Assembly (NCBI GenBank): GCA_009692685.1
Contig: SHYS01000001.1
Location: 291,679-355,678, forward strand
Direction of reading: 5' to 3'
DNA from: Dehalococcoidia bacterium
Lineage (GTDB): Bacteria; Chloroflexota; Dehalococcoidia; UBA2979
Length of the DNA: 64,000 nucleotides
The translations under genes and the position numbers were made by a program. This document shows positions 27,280 to 38,136 of the stretch, in pieces (position 1 is the stretch's first letter; each line of letters starts with the position of its first letter). The notes below the pieces were generated by a model. The model did no database searches. It worked only from the letters and a program-made list of their open reading frames with translations, and was not told the origin of the DNA.

Positions 27280-27712
27280 CCGCTGGGTACGGCGGGACGC
27301 CGCTGCCAACCAAGCTCGGCATCAAGGCGGGCCACCGAGTCGCCCTCGTAGGGGCGCCCGCCGGGTTCGAGTCGACGCTGGGGGCGTTGCCTGCGGATGT
27401 CGTGCTGCGCACGCAGTTGCGAGGGCCCACTCGACGTGCTCGTGTACTTCACGAAGGAAGCCGCCGACCTTGCCTCGAAGGTAGAACGCCTCGGCGCGGC
27501 CATCGATGTGGATGGGGTGGTCTGGGTGGCCTGGCCGAAGCGCTTCCTCGAAGGTGCCCACCGATATGACAGAGGACGTGGTGCGCGAGTTGGCGCTGCC
27601 GCTGGAGATGGTGGACAACAAGGTGGCGGCCCTCGATGAGACGTGGTCAGGGCTGCGGCTGGTGTGGCGTCGAGATCTGCGAGCGGGGCTTAAGGCGTCG
27701 CTGGGGAAGTAA
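27276..27712 (+). pseudogene. DUF3052 family protein, two frameshifts
   Basis: Three frames together give a full DUF3052 protein: GYGGTPLPTKLGIKAGHRVA and GAPAGFESTLGALP, then LDVLVYFTKEAADLASKV and WVAWPK, then VPTDMTEDVVRELALP and VDNKVAALDETWSGLRLV. One extra base in the CCC run at 27426-27428 and one extra T near 27544-27545 account for both shifts. The family is conserved but functionally unknown. It starts at GTG 27276, overlapping the previous stop, and ends directly at a strong inverted repeat. Confidence 0.75.
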
Positions 27713-27756
27713 GGTATGGCCTTGCGAGCACTCGTGAGTGCTCGCAAGGCCATACC
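27713..27756. terminator. Perfect 21-bp inverted repeat directly after a stop codon
   Basis: Left arm 27713-27733 and right arm 27736-27756 are exact reverse complements with a two-base centre. It begins on the base after the DUF3052 TAA. It is probably a Rho-independent-type terminator hairpin, although there is no T-tract. Confidence 0.6.
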
Positions 27757-27785
27757 CTGTCCTACACCAGCGGAAGGGGTCGGCG

Positions 27786-28085
27786 ATGCAGGCTTGTCGA
27801 CAGTGCAACCGCGAGGCGCTCCGCTTCCTGACCGTGCAGTCGGTGGCCGAAGGAGCGCCCGCCGAGGAGGCCCAAGAGGAAGATGTCTGGCTCTGCCCGC
27901 TTCACGAGGAGCAGGCCCGCCGCCTGGGCGCTTGGGCACGCGCCGGGCGGTCGTACTCGGTGGTTGTGGGGGTGCCGCCCAAACACACCGCGAAGCGTCC
28001 GAAGGTATCCGGACCCCCGAGCCCCGAGGCGATGGCCGCCTACAAGGCGCTCTTTCCGGGTTCCAGGCCCGACCCCCGCAAGTAG
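27786..28085 (+). CDS. Small putative zinc-ribbon protein
   Basis: Encodes 99 aa. CRQC near residues 4-7 and CPLH about 45 residues later give a Cys2-Cys/His spacing suggesting a bound zinc. An acidic stretch (AEEAQEEDVW) lies between them, and a basic, Pro-rich tail (VPPKHTAKRPKVSGPPSPE) resembles nucleic-acid-binding tails. The family is not recognised. ATG 27786 has GGAAGGGG upstream. It follows the inverted repeat and so likely has its own promoter. Confidence 0.6.
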   Translation: MQACRQCNREALRFLTVQSVAEGAPAEEAQEEDVWLCPLHEEQARRLGAWARAGRSYSVVVGVPPKHTAKRPKVSGPPSPEAMAAYKALFPGSRPDPRK

Positions 28086-28104
28086 CTTCGACCTGGCTTC
28101 CCTC

Positions 28105-28206
28105 CCCGCTCACCCAGACGCGTGGTGAGTCTGGCCGAACCACGGGTGGTAAGCGGGACGTGGTGTCTCTGGCTCCTGCTTCGACAGGCTCAGCATGAGC
28201 GAGAGG
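28105..28206. repeat. REP-like inverted repeat, degenerate left arm
   Basis: The right arm GCTTCGACAGGCTCAGCATG is well conserved; the left arm (CCGCTCACCCAGACGCGTGG, then TGAGTCTGGCCGAACCA) is diverged. Confidence 0.6.
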
Positions 28207-28220
28207 GGTTGCTCCGCAGC

Positions 28221-29045
28221 CTACCTCGAGGGGAGACGCAGGCGGATCACGATCACCGGTGGGATCGTAGGCAGGTTGTCCCAGTTCGGGCCGCGACGGT
28301 CGTCGTGCAGCTCCAGCGGGAAGACCCGCTCTTCGAGCCCATCGAGGGCGAATCCCGACTCGAAGGCGGGGCGAAGCAGGTCCATCAGCGAGCGATGGAA
28401 GTTCGGTTGCGAGGCGGGCTGGCCGACGATGGCGAGTGTGTCGGTGGTTTCCGCTTCGAGGTAGCCCGTGATGCGGACGCCGTAGTCGTAGCGCAGGCCG
28501 GCGACATCACCGAGGTCGGCGCGCTCCGTGTACAGCGAGATGTGCGCGCCGTTGAAGGCCGGATGCGGGACGCTGAAGACGAAGCGCCCGCCGGGTTTGA
28601 GGAGCTGCGCCAGACCTCGATAGAGGGGCGCGATGTCGGCGATGTCCATGAGCGCCATGTTGGACAGGGCGCCGTCGAAGGTGCGCTTGCCAAGGGCGGC
28701 TACCGCCTCCTCGTCGGTGGCATCGACGTGGTGGTACTAGATGCGGTCGCCCTCGGTGCCGCAGGCGCGCGCGTGATCGAGCATGGCGGGCGAGAAGTCG
28801 AAGCCTATGACAGAGGCGCCGATGGCGACGAGGCGGCGCGTGAAGAGCCGGTTGCCCGTGGCGACATCGAGGATGGGCTCGCCGGGGCGCAGATCGAGGA
28901 GGTCGCGCAGGGCCGGCCAGCAAAGGTGCTCGACCCAGTCGTTGCCTTCGCCCATGCGGGCGTCACAGAAGGAGGCATTCGCCTCCCACGCCGCAAGCGA
29001 GTAGGCGTTGCCGTCCTCGTACTCAGTCGTTGTGGCATCGGCCAT
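28221..29045 (-). pseudogene. SAM-dependent methyltransferase, interrupted by TAG
   Basis: A continuous 274-codon frame is broken by TAG at 28737-28739. The N-terminal half has the SAM motif ILDVATGNRLFTRRLVAIG and GFDFSPAMLDHA; the second half resumes with YHHVDATDEE and carries LLKPGGRFVFSVPHP, the motif after strand 5. Reading the TAG as CAG (Gln) restores a typical UbiE/Methyltransf_11-type protein. The substrate is unknown. The transcript of the upstream acyl-CoA dehydrogenase appears to end at a hairpin just before this gene. Confidence 0.75.
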
Positions 29046-29061
29046 CGTGGCTCGGAGTCCT

Positions 29062-29098
29062 GAGCAAGAGGCCCGGCGCCTGGCCGGGCCTCTTGCTC
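29062..29098 (-). terminator. 16-bp perfect hairpin after the acyl-CoA dehydrogenase gene
   Basis: Arms 29062-29077 and 29083-29098 pair perfectly around GCCTG. It lies between the end of the dehydrogenase gene and the methyltransferase start, both on the minus strand. Confidence 0.7.
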
Positions 29099-29116
29099 CC
29101 TGTGAGTACTGCTGGC

Positions 29117-29170
29117 TCATGCTTCGTGGTTCGACAAGCTCACCATGAACTCAGCATGAGCGGGGGAGGG
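29117..29170. repeat. REP-like element, partial
   Basis: CTCATGCTTCGTGGTTCGAC followed by AAGCTCACCATGAACTCAGC and ATGAGCGGG. One arm is complete and has a short internal duplication. Confidence 0.6.
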
Positions 29171-29186
29171 CCCACGAGCCCGCCGG

Positions 29187-30392
29187 TTAGCCTCGAGGGA
29201 GGCCGAGTCCGCGGGTGGCGATGACGTTGCGCTGGATCTCGGAGGTGCCGCCGGCGATCGTCGCGGAGACGGTCGAGAGGTACATCCGGGACCAGCGGCG
29301 CTTCATCGGCGTGTAGCCGTCCTCGGTCTCGCTGAACAGGCCGCCGTAGAGGCCGAGGGTCTTGGTGGCGGTGCGGGCCATGCGCTGCGAGAGCTCGGTG
29401 TTGAACATCTTGGCCATCGAGGACTCGTAGTTGGGGATCTGGCCTGCCGCCTCCATCGAGATCACGCGGCGCGAGAAGCAGTAGGCGACCTCGGCCTCGG
29501 TGTAGCGGTCGGCGAGCTCGTGGCGGATGACCGGGGTGTCGCCGATCTTCGAGCGGCCGGTCTTCCTGTCGCGCTCGTCGACGAGGAAGCCCTTGAGGGC
29601 GTCGAGCGTCTGGAGCTGGCCGACGGACTGGCCGATGCCGGAGCGCTCGAAGTCGAGGTGGGTAGCGCCGACGTACCAGCCGCGGTTGATCTCACCCACG
29701 GCGTTGCGCACCGGGACGCGGACATCCTCGAAGAAGACCTCGTTGAAGCCGGAGGCCTCGGACATCTGCTTGAGGGGGCGAACGGAGATGCCGGGAGTCT
29801 TCATCTCGAGGAGCAGGTAGGTGATGCCTCGATGCTTGGGGGCGTCCGGGTCGGTGCGGACGAGCATGAACATCATGTTGGCGAGGTGGGCGCCGGAGGT
29901 CCAGATCTTCTGGCCGTTGATGACGAAGTCGTCACCGTCGCGGACGGCGCGGGTCTGGAGCGAGGCGAGGTCGGAGCCCGAGCCGGGCTCGGAGTAGCCC
30001 TGGCACCAGCGGGTCTCGCCGGCGACCATCGGGGTGAGGAACTCTTTCTTCTGCTCCTCTGAGCCGTGGACCATGATCGTGCTGCCGACGGTGTGCACCG
30101 TCAGTCGAGGCGCGCCCGAGGCGGCGAACTCCTCGTTGACGATGAACTGCTCCTGCTTGGTGAGGTCGGCGCCGCCGATCGACTTTGGCCACATGGGCGC
30201 GATCCAGCCGTTCTCGACCATGGCGGAGCGCCATCGGCCCATGGCCTCCTTCTTGTCCTCGGGGTCTTCTTCATCGAAGCCGCGGACCTCGTCGGGCTTG
30301 AGCTTGAGCTCCGGGGGGAGTCGCGTGGCGATGAACTCCTTGACCTGCGTGCGGAACGCGGCCTGCTCGGGGTTGTCGGCGAAATCAACCAT
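29187..30392 (-). CDS. Acyl-CoA dehydrogenase
   Basis: Encodes 401 aa, full length for the family. FAD enzyme that introduces a 2,3-double bond in acyl-CoA esters. Visible: WCQGYSEPGSGSDLASL (FAD/substrate loop), the INGQKIWTSGAH strand, and the C-terminal signature IAGGTSEIQRNVIATRGL. It belongs to the FadE-like group common in actinobacteria and Chloroflexota. GAGGAG precedes ATG 30392. The nearby CoA transferase and VOC genes suggest a role in acid degradation, but there is no continuous operon. Confidence 0.93.
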   Translation of the reverse strand: MVDFADNPEQAAFRTQVKEFIATRLPPELKLKPDEVRGFDEEDPEDKKEAMGRWRSAMVENGWIAPMWPKSIGGADLTKQEQFIVNEEFAASGAPRLTVHTVGSTIMVHGSEEQKKEFLTPMVAGETRWCQGYSEPGSGSDLASLQTRAVRDGDDFVINGQKIWTSGAHLANMMFMLVRTDPDAPKHRGITYLLLEMKTPGISVRPLKQMSEASGFNEVFFEDVRVPVRNAVGEINRGWYVGATHLDFERSGIGQSVGQLQTLDALKGFLVDERDRKTGRSKIGDTPVIRHELADRYTEAEVAYCFSRRVISMEAAGQIPNYESSMAKMFNTELSQRMARTATKTLGLYGGLFSETEDGYTPMKRRWSRMYLSTVSATIAGGTSEIQRNVIATRGLGLPRG

Positions 30393-30473
30393 CGATATCT
30401 CCTCGGTGAGGTGGGTCCTCGGATTGCGAGCGTAGTGTAACGGAAGGTGGGAAGAGGGAGGGGCGGGAAGCCG

Positions 30474-30845
30474 CTAGGCGTTGTCTTCGTTTGGGAGCGC
30501 TAACGCGGATCGCAGGGCGGGCGTCAAGTCGTACAGTCTGCCCAAAGCGACGATCTCAAAGCTGTCGCTCGTCAGCCCCGTGTCGTATGAGAACGACCCG
30601 TGTGTTGGCACGAGCGAGAGGCGCCAGCTGACGACATCGGCGATCACGCCGGTCGGCACCTCCGCGAGGAGGGTCGTGAGCTCGACGGCGGTGCCGACGA
30701 GGACGAGCTGGAAGGGTGAGAGGGCGGCCTCGCGGACCGCGTAGAGGCCGTAGGTGGTGAACGCGAGGCCCAGCAGGAACCCGCGCCAGCCGCGGATGAC
30801 AAGGTAGTAGAGGGGCAGGGGCGCCAGCGGGTGTCCGGGGAGCAG
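30474..30845 (-). pseudogene. Fragment of an MFS transporter N-terminus
   Basis: Residues encoded from about 30820 down to 30609 (YYLVIRGWRGFLLGLAF, then LVLVGTAVELTTLLAEVPTG and VIADVVSWRLSL) match the first two helices and the loop A region (GxxxDxxxRR type) of a major facilitator. The remaining ten helices are absent: the frame ends at 30474, 80 bp from the acyl-CoA dehydrogenase start. No convincing start codon is present. A deletion remnant. Confidence 0.6.
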
Positions 30846-30885
30846 CGTGGTCCGCCCCGGCCACCCCAGCGAGGGCGGGGCGGGG

Positions 30886-32080
30886 CTAGACGATGCCACG
30901 CGCCACGAGGCCCTCGGTCTCCGCGTCAGTGCGACCGAGGGCGCGCAGCACGTCGCGGGTGTGTTCGCCTTGGGCTGGCGCACGCCGCGGACCAACGCGC
31001 GCAGCGCCATCGACGTTGATGGGGTGGTTGATGACGAGGGGCGCGGGCACGGCGTGGTCCGAGGGCGGCACGAGCGCACCGATGTCAACCAGCAGCGGGT
31101 CGTTGCCGAGGTCCTCGGTGCGTGTGATCACATCGATGGTGAGACCGAGATGGCGGAGGAGCGCGAACCATGCTGCGGCCGTCTGTTGACGGAAGCGCGC
31201 CGCGAGCGCCTCGCTGAGAGCGGCGGTGTGTTCCGCGCGGGCCTTGGTGGTTGCGAAGCGTGGGTCATCGAGCAGCAGCGGGTCGCCAAGCGCGGCGAGT
31301 AGGCGCACGACCAGTTCGTCGGTACGCAACATGCTGAGCTGGAGCAGGCGGCCGTCGGCGGTGTCATAGGGGAGGCGCATCGGCGCCGCCTCGTAAGGCG
31401 CACGTCGGCGGGTGAAGTCGGCGCCGGCGAGGGCACCCTGTCCGAGGCAGAGGTTGGCCCAGGCGCCGTTCGCGAGGAGTGAGGTGTGCACGCGCGTGCC
31501 TCGACCGGTGCGGTAGCGGTAGAGGGGCCCGGTGACGATCGAGGCGTAGGTCGCGGTCGCCGTCGGGTGGTCGCCCAGTCCGGGGACGGACCAGGCCGGA
31601 GCGCGCCCAGTAGGCGTTGGCGTCGAAGCCATCGTTCTCCGCCTCGTCGCCGACCTCGCCGAACGCGGTGAGCGAGGCGTAAATTATCCTCGGGTTGAGG
31701 GGGGCCAGGTCTTCATACATCAGGCCGAAGCGGCGGCGCGGTCCGATCGGCTGATTGGTCAGGTAGACATCGCATTCGCGGACCAGCTCGTGGAGAATTG
31801 CGTTCGCCTCGGGCGTGGCGAGGTTGAGGACGATGCCGCGCTTGTTGCGGTTGTCGGCAAGCCACATGTAGTCGATGTCGGACTGGGGCGATCGAGGGCC
31901 GGTGTGGAGCGCTCGGTAGCCATCTCCCGGCCCGGGCTGTTCGATCTTGATCACGTCTGCACCGAAGTCAGCCAGGATCGTGGCGGCAGCAGGCCCGGCA
32001 ACCCAGGAGCCGGCATCGATGGCCTTGAGGCCGGAGAAGAGCAGGTCACTGGGGAGTGAGGGGTCGGCGGGCCAGAGCAT
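30886..32080 (-). pseudogene. CaiB/BaiF CoA-transferase, frameshifted
   Basis: The first half (LKAIDAGSWVAGPAAATILA, ADFGADVIKIEQPGPGD, FDANAYWARSG with the catalytic-type Asp) and the second half (AWSVPGLGDHPTATATYASI, HTSLLANGAWANLCLG) lie in different frames, joined near 31590-31605. At the join the usual ten to fifteen residues between ARSG and the SVPG segment are missing, so a small deletion rather than a single-base indel is likely. Class III CoA transferases move CoA between carboxylic acids. It probably once worked with the adjacent acyl-CoA dehydrogenase. Confidence 0.72.
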
Positions 32081-32158
32081 TGTGCGCTCATCGGGTGGCG
32101 CGCGTCGTGCGGCCGCGCGCGAGGTAGATGGCGGGTGCGCGGAGATGCTATTGCGGCG

Positions 32159-33610
32159 CTAGCGGAGCGCGGTGAGCAGGCCCTCCTTCGAGAGGGCGTA
32201 GGTGCCGTGGCTGGTGACGATGGCAGAGTCGAGGCCGAGCTTGCTCGGCAGCGGGTAGTAGGTGAGCAGGTGCCCGTCGGCCGGGTCGTAGAGGGCGAGG
32301 CCCAGCCCGTGAACCACCAGCAGGCCGTCCGCGGCAAGCGTTGGTGCACCCGCCATGGGCGGGGTGTGCTGCTGCCAGAGCGGCGCGCCGTCGACGCGAC
32401 TCAGGGCTCGGAGGTCGCCGCCGGCCCCGGCGACGAGGAGGCGATCGACGGCGACAGCGACGGGGTAGCCATCGCGAGGCGGGCGCTTCGTGACCCAGAC
32501 CGAGGGGGGCGGTGGGGGCTCTGACGCCATGCTCCAGATCCACAGCTGGTTCCAGTAGACGCGCACGCCCTCCCACCACGGCCGGCGCGATTCGACATCG
32601 ATGGCCGCGCCGAACCGCGAGGAGAGCGTGTAGACGGTGTCATCCGCCACCACGATCGAGAAGGGCTGGGCGCGCTCGAACTCGTAATAGTAGGTCTGGC
32701 GCCCGGCGAGACGGTCGAAGATCAGGGTGCGGTTGCCTGTGGCGACGGCGATGTGCTGCCCGGAGAGGACCGGGGTCACGAAAGCCCAGTTGCTCTCGAT
32801 CGGGTGCGACCAGAGCCGTGCGCCGCTCGTGGCGTCGAAGGCGAGCAACTGACCGGAGCCGAAGAGGTAGGCGATGCCGTCGGCGATGAGGGGCGAGGTG
32901 GTGAACGACGTGCTGGCGGCGGTGCTTTCGAGGAGCGGCACACCCGTCGCGGCATCGAGCACGAGCAGTTGACCGGCGATCTGCGGCACATAGAGACGGT
33001 CGCCCGCGAGAGTTGGACCAGCGACTGGCTTGTTGGGGAGAGCGTGCGTCCAGACCGGTGCGCCCGAGCGCGCATCGATAGCCACGATGCGGCCGTCCTC
33101 GAGGGCGGCATACACGATGGTGGCACTGGCAATGAGTGGTGCGACCGGCGGCGCGCTAAGGTCCTGCATCCAGGCCGCCGTGCTTGCCTCGGAGATGGCG
33201 GTCTTCGCGGCGGTCGTGCGCGTGCCGCGGGCGTCACCGGCATCGATGGCCCACACGTCGGGCCCGGCGGCGAGCTGGAGCGCCGGCTGCGTGCCGAGTG
33301 GCACCGGGGGTGGCTGGTAGATAAAGGTACGGTAGCCGTACACGCCGATCGCGAAGGCGAAGACAGCGAGGGCGAATCGTTTGAGCACCTGGATGCGGCG
33401 AACCGAGGCCGCGCGACGGGCGTCGCGAGCACCATCGATCTGCTGCTGGCGAGCGAGAGCGGTGGAGGCGGCGTCGACCTCGAGGACCGGGACGCTCGCG
33501 ACGTCGTTCCAGCACTCGTAGCACCGCATGCTGTCGGCGGGCGTGAGACGGTTGCAGGTGGGGCAGCGCTTGTAGCGCCGTGCCTCGAGTGGTGCGGATG
33601 GTGATGTCAC
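32159..33610 (-). CDS. Zinc-ribbon, membrane-anchored PQQ-like beta-propeller protein
   Basis: Encodes 483 aa. Residues 16-33 form a zinc ribbon (CPTC...CYEC); one membrane helix follows near 77-95 (FALAVFAFAIGVYGY); the remainder is a beta-propeller of PQQ_2/BamB-like blades (VYAALEDGRIVAIDARSGAP, RLYVPQIAGQLLVLDAATGV). The propeller should face outside and the ribbon the cytoplasm. No cofactor ligands were identified. It is probably structural or a sensor. GTG 33610 has only a weak upstream RBS. Confidence 0.75.
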   Translation of the reverse strand: MTSPSAPLEARRYKRCPTCNRLTPADSMRCYECWNDVASVPVLEVDAASTALARQQQIDGARDARRAASVRRIQVLKRFALAVFAFAIGVYGYRTFIYQPPPVPLGTQPALQLAAGPDVWAIDAGDARGTRTTAAKTAISEASTAAWMQDLSAPPVAPLIASATIVYAALEDGRIVAIDARSGAPVWTHALPNKPVAGPTLAGDRLYVPQIAGQLLVLDAATGVPLLESTAASTSFTTSPLIADGIAYLFGSGQLLAFDATSGARLWSHPIESNWAFVTPVLSGQHIAVATGNRTLIFDRLAGRQTYYYEFERAQPFSIVVADDTVYTLSSRFGAAIDVESRRPWWEGVRVYWNQLWIWSMASEPPPPPSVWVTKRPPRDGYPVAVAVDRLLVAGAGGDLRALSRVDGAPLWQQHTPPMAGAPTLAADGLLVVHGLGLALYDPADGHLLTYYPLPSKLGLDSAIVTSHGTYALSKEGLLTALR

Positions 33611-33673
33611 GTTGTGATCTTAGTGCAGGCGAACTCGGCGAGCCAAAACGGTACGCGACTACGCTCGCCCGAG

Positions 33674-36025
<2,352 letters not shown>

Positions 36026-36059
36026 GGTCGTTCGCTCCTCAGAGCGTGGCGCGTGCGAG

Positions 36060-36323
36060 CTAGCGGTTTGCCATTGAATAGAGCTCGACGAGCTCATCGA
36101 GGACGCTCTCGTCACCTCGATTGATGCCGTCGATGACGCAGTGGTGGACGTGGCCGTTGAGCATCGTGGTCTCCGTCTTTTCGATGGCACGGCGTACGGC
36201 GTACATCTGCTTGAGGACGTCGACGCAGTAGGTGTCCTGCTCGATCATCCGGCGCACGCCGGCGAGGTGGCCCTCGATGTAGGCGAGGCGCTTGAGGACA
36301 TCGGCGCGAGTGTGGTCGTCCAC
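36060..36323 (-). CDS. csoR: CsoR family copper-sensing repressor
   Basis: Encodes 87 aa, all alpha-helical. Residues matching the Cu(I) ligands are present: Cys in TYCVD and the His-x3-Cys pair in GHVHHCV. The N-terminal [19 protein letters not shown] is typical. Apo-protein represses its operon and Cu(I) releases it; the likely operator is the palindrome at 36951-36975. It lies between the HMA protein and copA. Confidence 0.93.
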   Translation of the reverse strand: MDDHTRADVLKRLAYIEGHLAGVRRMIEQDTYCVDVLKQMYAVRRAIEKTETTMLNGHVHHCVIDGINRGDESVLDELVELYSMANR

Positions 36324-36350
36324 GGGCGAACTCCCCTCGAACGTGGCGGG

Positions 36351-36911
36351 CTAGGCGCTGGCTCCGTGCGTCGCCCCCTCCAAGGGGACGGCCAGAGCGA
36401 CCGGCAGTGGCTGGCCCCAGGGCATCTCGACGGTCTGCACGTCGAAGCGATAGCCGGCGGGGGACTCCAGCGTCGCACGCAGGCGGTCCTCGGCGTCACG
36501 CCCCACGAGGATCTGTCGGCCGCAGCAGCAGGACTCGGGATCCTGGGCCGCCCTGGCGCGATCGAGGGCGAACCCCGCGTCGCAGGAGCAGGGGCAGGCG
36601 TAGTTCACGTCCGCGCCCGCCTCGGTGCGGGTGACGCGGTAGGAGGGTGTCCAGGATGCGTCATCGTGGGCATGCTCGGAGGCGGGCGGCGCAGCGTTCG
36701 CCTCACCAGCCGCTCCGAGGGGGTAGCCCGCCGCCTCAAGGGCGGCGCTGACCGCATCGAGGACCGCGCCGGAATCCACCTCGATGGCGAAGGTCCGGAG
36801 GGCGTCGTTGCCGTGGATGAACCGCCCCCCATCGACAGCGTTCACGGTGTGCTCGATCGTGGCGATGCAGTGTTCGCAGGTGATGGTGGGCGAGGAGAGG
36901 GTGAGCTGCAC
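36351..36911 (-). CDS. Heavy-metal-associated domain protein with a Cys-rich second domain
   Basis: Encodes 186 aa. Residues 1-65 form an HMA-like domain with CEHC (PTITCEHCIATIEHTV). The rest is unrelated to known CopZ: after an Ala/His linker (SEHAHDDASW) come CPCSC and CCCG and a C-terminal part with PWGQPLPVAL. Eight or more cysteines suggest several Cu(I) sites, so it may act as a buffer or chaperone for CopA. GTG 36911 with GGAGG upstream is clear. First gene of the operon. Confidence 0.8.
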   Translation of the reverse strand: MQLTLSSPTITCEHCIATIEHTVNAVDGGRFIHGNDALRTFAIEVDSGAVLDAVSAALEAAGYPLGAAGEANAAPPASEHAHDDASWTPSYRVTRTEAGADVNYACPCSCDAGFALDRARAAQDPESCCCGRQILVGRDAEDRLRATLESPAGYRFDVQTVEMPWGQPLPVALAVPLEGATHGASA

Positions 36912-36950
36912 GGAACCTCCGGGAGCCGCGATGGATGACGTCGCTCAGTA

Positions 36951-36975
36951 TACCCATACCGGGGGGGTATGGGTA
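36951..36975 (-). promoter_or_regulatory. Putative CsoR operator
   Basis: TACCCATACC at 36951-36960 and its exact inverse GGTATGGGTA at 36966-36975 flank a five-G centre, giving a run of seven G. CsoR operators are G-tract inverted repeats with TAC/GTA ends, and this one is 39-64 bp upstream of the first copper gene. The match is by eye. Confidence 0.75.
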
Positions 36976-37016
36976 GGACGTTCGACAGGTATCCAGGGGC
37001 GTGAAGGTCCCTCGGA

Positions 37017-38039
37017 CTAACGCCCGCCGCCGACCGGAGTCACAGGCACGCCGGTGCGGACGTCGACGCACGGGGGGGCCGACGCCGGAGGCTGCCCCTG
37101 GTAAGCGCAGCGCAACTGGCGGTCAGCCCACGAGGCCAGCAGCGTGATAGTGCGGTTCGCGTGATCGGTGGTGGGGTCGCAGGGTGGGTGCGGATGTGTC
37201 CAGCGGAACGTCCTTGGATTCGCGATAGGGCCGAAGGTGCCACAGTCGGCGCCCGACCATGCGAAAGAGAGAGCCGGGGCGGCGCCCGCAGGCTCGGTCG
37301 ACACCAGGGCTGAGTATTCCGTGGTGAACGCGGCTTTGTTGAACACGGCCTCGATGGGTGAGACGCGGACCTCGACAACGGGCGCGGCGGCATGTGGTGC
37401 GCCCTGCTGGAGAGCAGCGGACGCAGCCGCTGTCGAGGTCGGGGACGCCACCGTTGGAGGTAGGTCACCGGCGCGGTTGAGGGCGACGCCGGCACCGATG
37501 GCGACGAGGAACGCGCCCGCGGCCGCGCCAGCTGCAACCTTGCTGCCGAGCCCAGATCGAGGAGGGGCCGGCAATGTCGCGGGTGGGGTGAGCGTGGGTG
37601 GGTTGACGCCGGGCAGCGGGACGAACTGGCCGGTGACCGTACGACCTGTCACCGGGGCGATGTCCTGCGTCGAGCCGATCGTTGGCCGACGTTCCGGATC
37701 GCCACGCCAGAACGGCACCACCTGCTTCTTGTTCCAGTCGGCGTGGTAGGCGGTGCGCCAGTCGGCCGCGAGGCCGCCGATTGCGGCAAGGCTGGAGATC
37801 GAGGCGGTGGGCGCGGTGACTGGTACGCCCGCGGCATCGGCGATGGCCTGGACAGCCGCCTCGCCCTTCCTGCCCTTGCCGAGTCCGCACACGCGGAACT
37901 CGATGATTGCCTCGGGGCAGAAGTAGGGGCGCAGGCGTGCGAGCTGCGCCTCGATGTTCGGGCTGCCGAAGGGGCTGCGGCCTTCGTGGTGGGGGCTCAG
38001 CGCGCTCGTCCCGATGGCCGCCGTCATCGGCTGGCGCAT
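37017..38039 (-). CDS. Hypothetical protein with a membrane helix and extracellular domain
   Basis: Encodes 340 aa. N-terminal region (YFCPEAIIEFRVCGLGKGRKGEAAVQ) vaguely resembles the strand-loop of DUF4347/caspase-like hydrolase folds (a hydrophobic strand, Cys, Gly-rich turn), but this is weak. A Thr/Pro-rich linker precedes one helix (AAGAAAGAFLVAIGAGVAL) near residues 170-190; the C-terminal 150 aa carry paired cysteines (ADCGTF, PPCDP, LRCAY, PPCVD) and a PKD-like SFAWSG. The N-terminus may be incomplete. Confidence 0.55.
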   Translation of the reverse strand: MRQPMTAAIGTSALSPHHEGRSPFGSPNIEAQLARLRPYFCPEAIIEFRVCGLGKGRKGEAAVQAIADAAGVPVTAPTASISSLAAIGGLAADWRTAYHADWNKKQVVPFWRGDPERRPTIGSTQDIAPVTGRTVTGQFVPLPGVNPPTLTPPATLPAPPRSGLGSKVAAGAAAGAFLVAIGAGVALNRAGDLPPTVASPTSTAAASAALQQGAPHAAAPVVEVRVSPIEAVFNKAAFTTEYSALVSTEPAGAAPALSFAWSGADCGTFGPIANPRTFRWTHPHPPCDPTTDHANRTITLLASWADRQLRCAYQGQPPASAPPCVDVRTGVPVTPVGGGR

Positions 38040-38136
38040 GGTCGAGGAGGAGCGAGTACTCCTCAGCGAACTGCGCGGCTACTCGGACTACTGCGCACGC
38101 GTCCGGTCGCGCCTGATACCCGGCGTGATCTGACGC

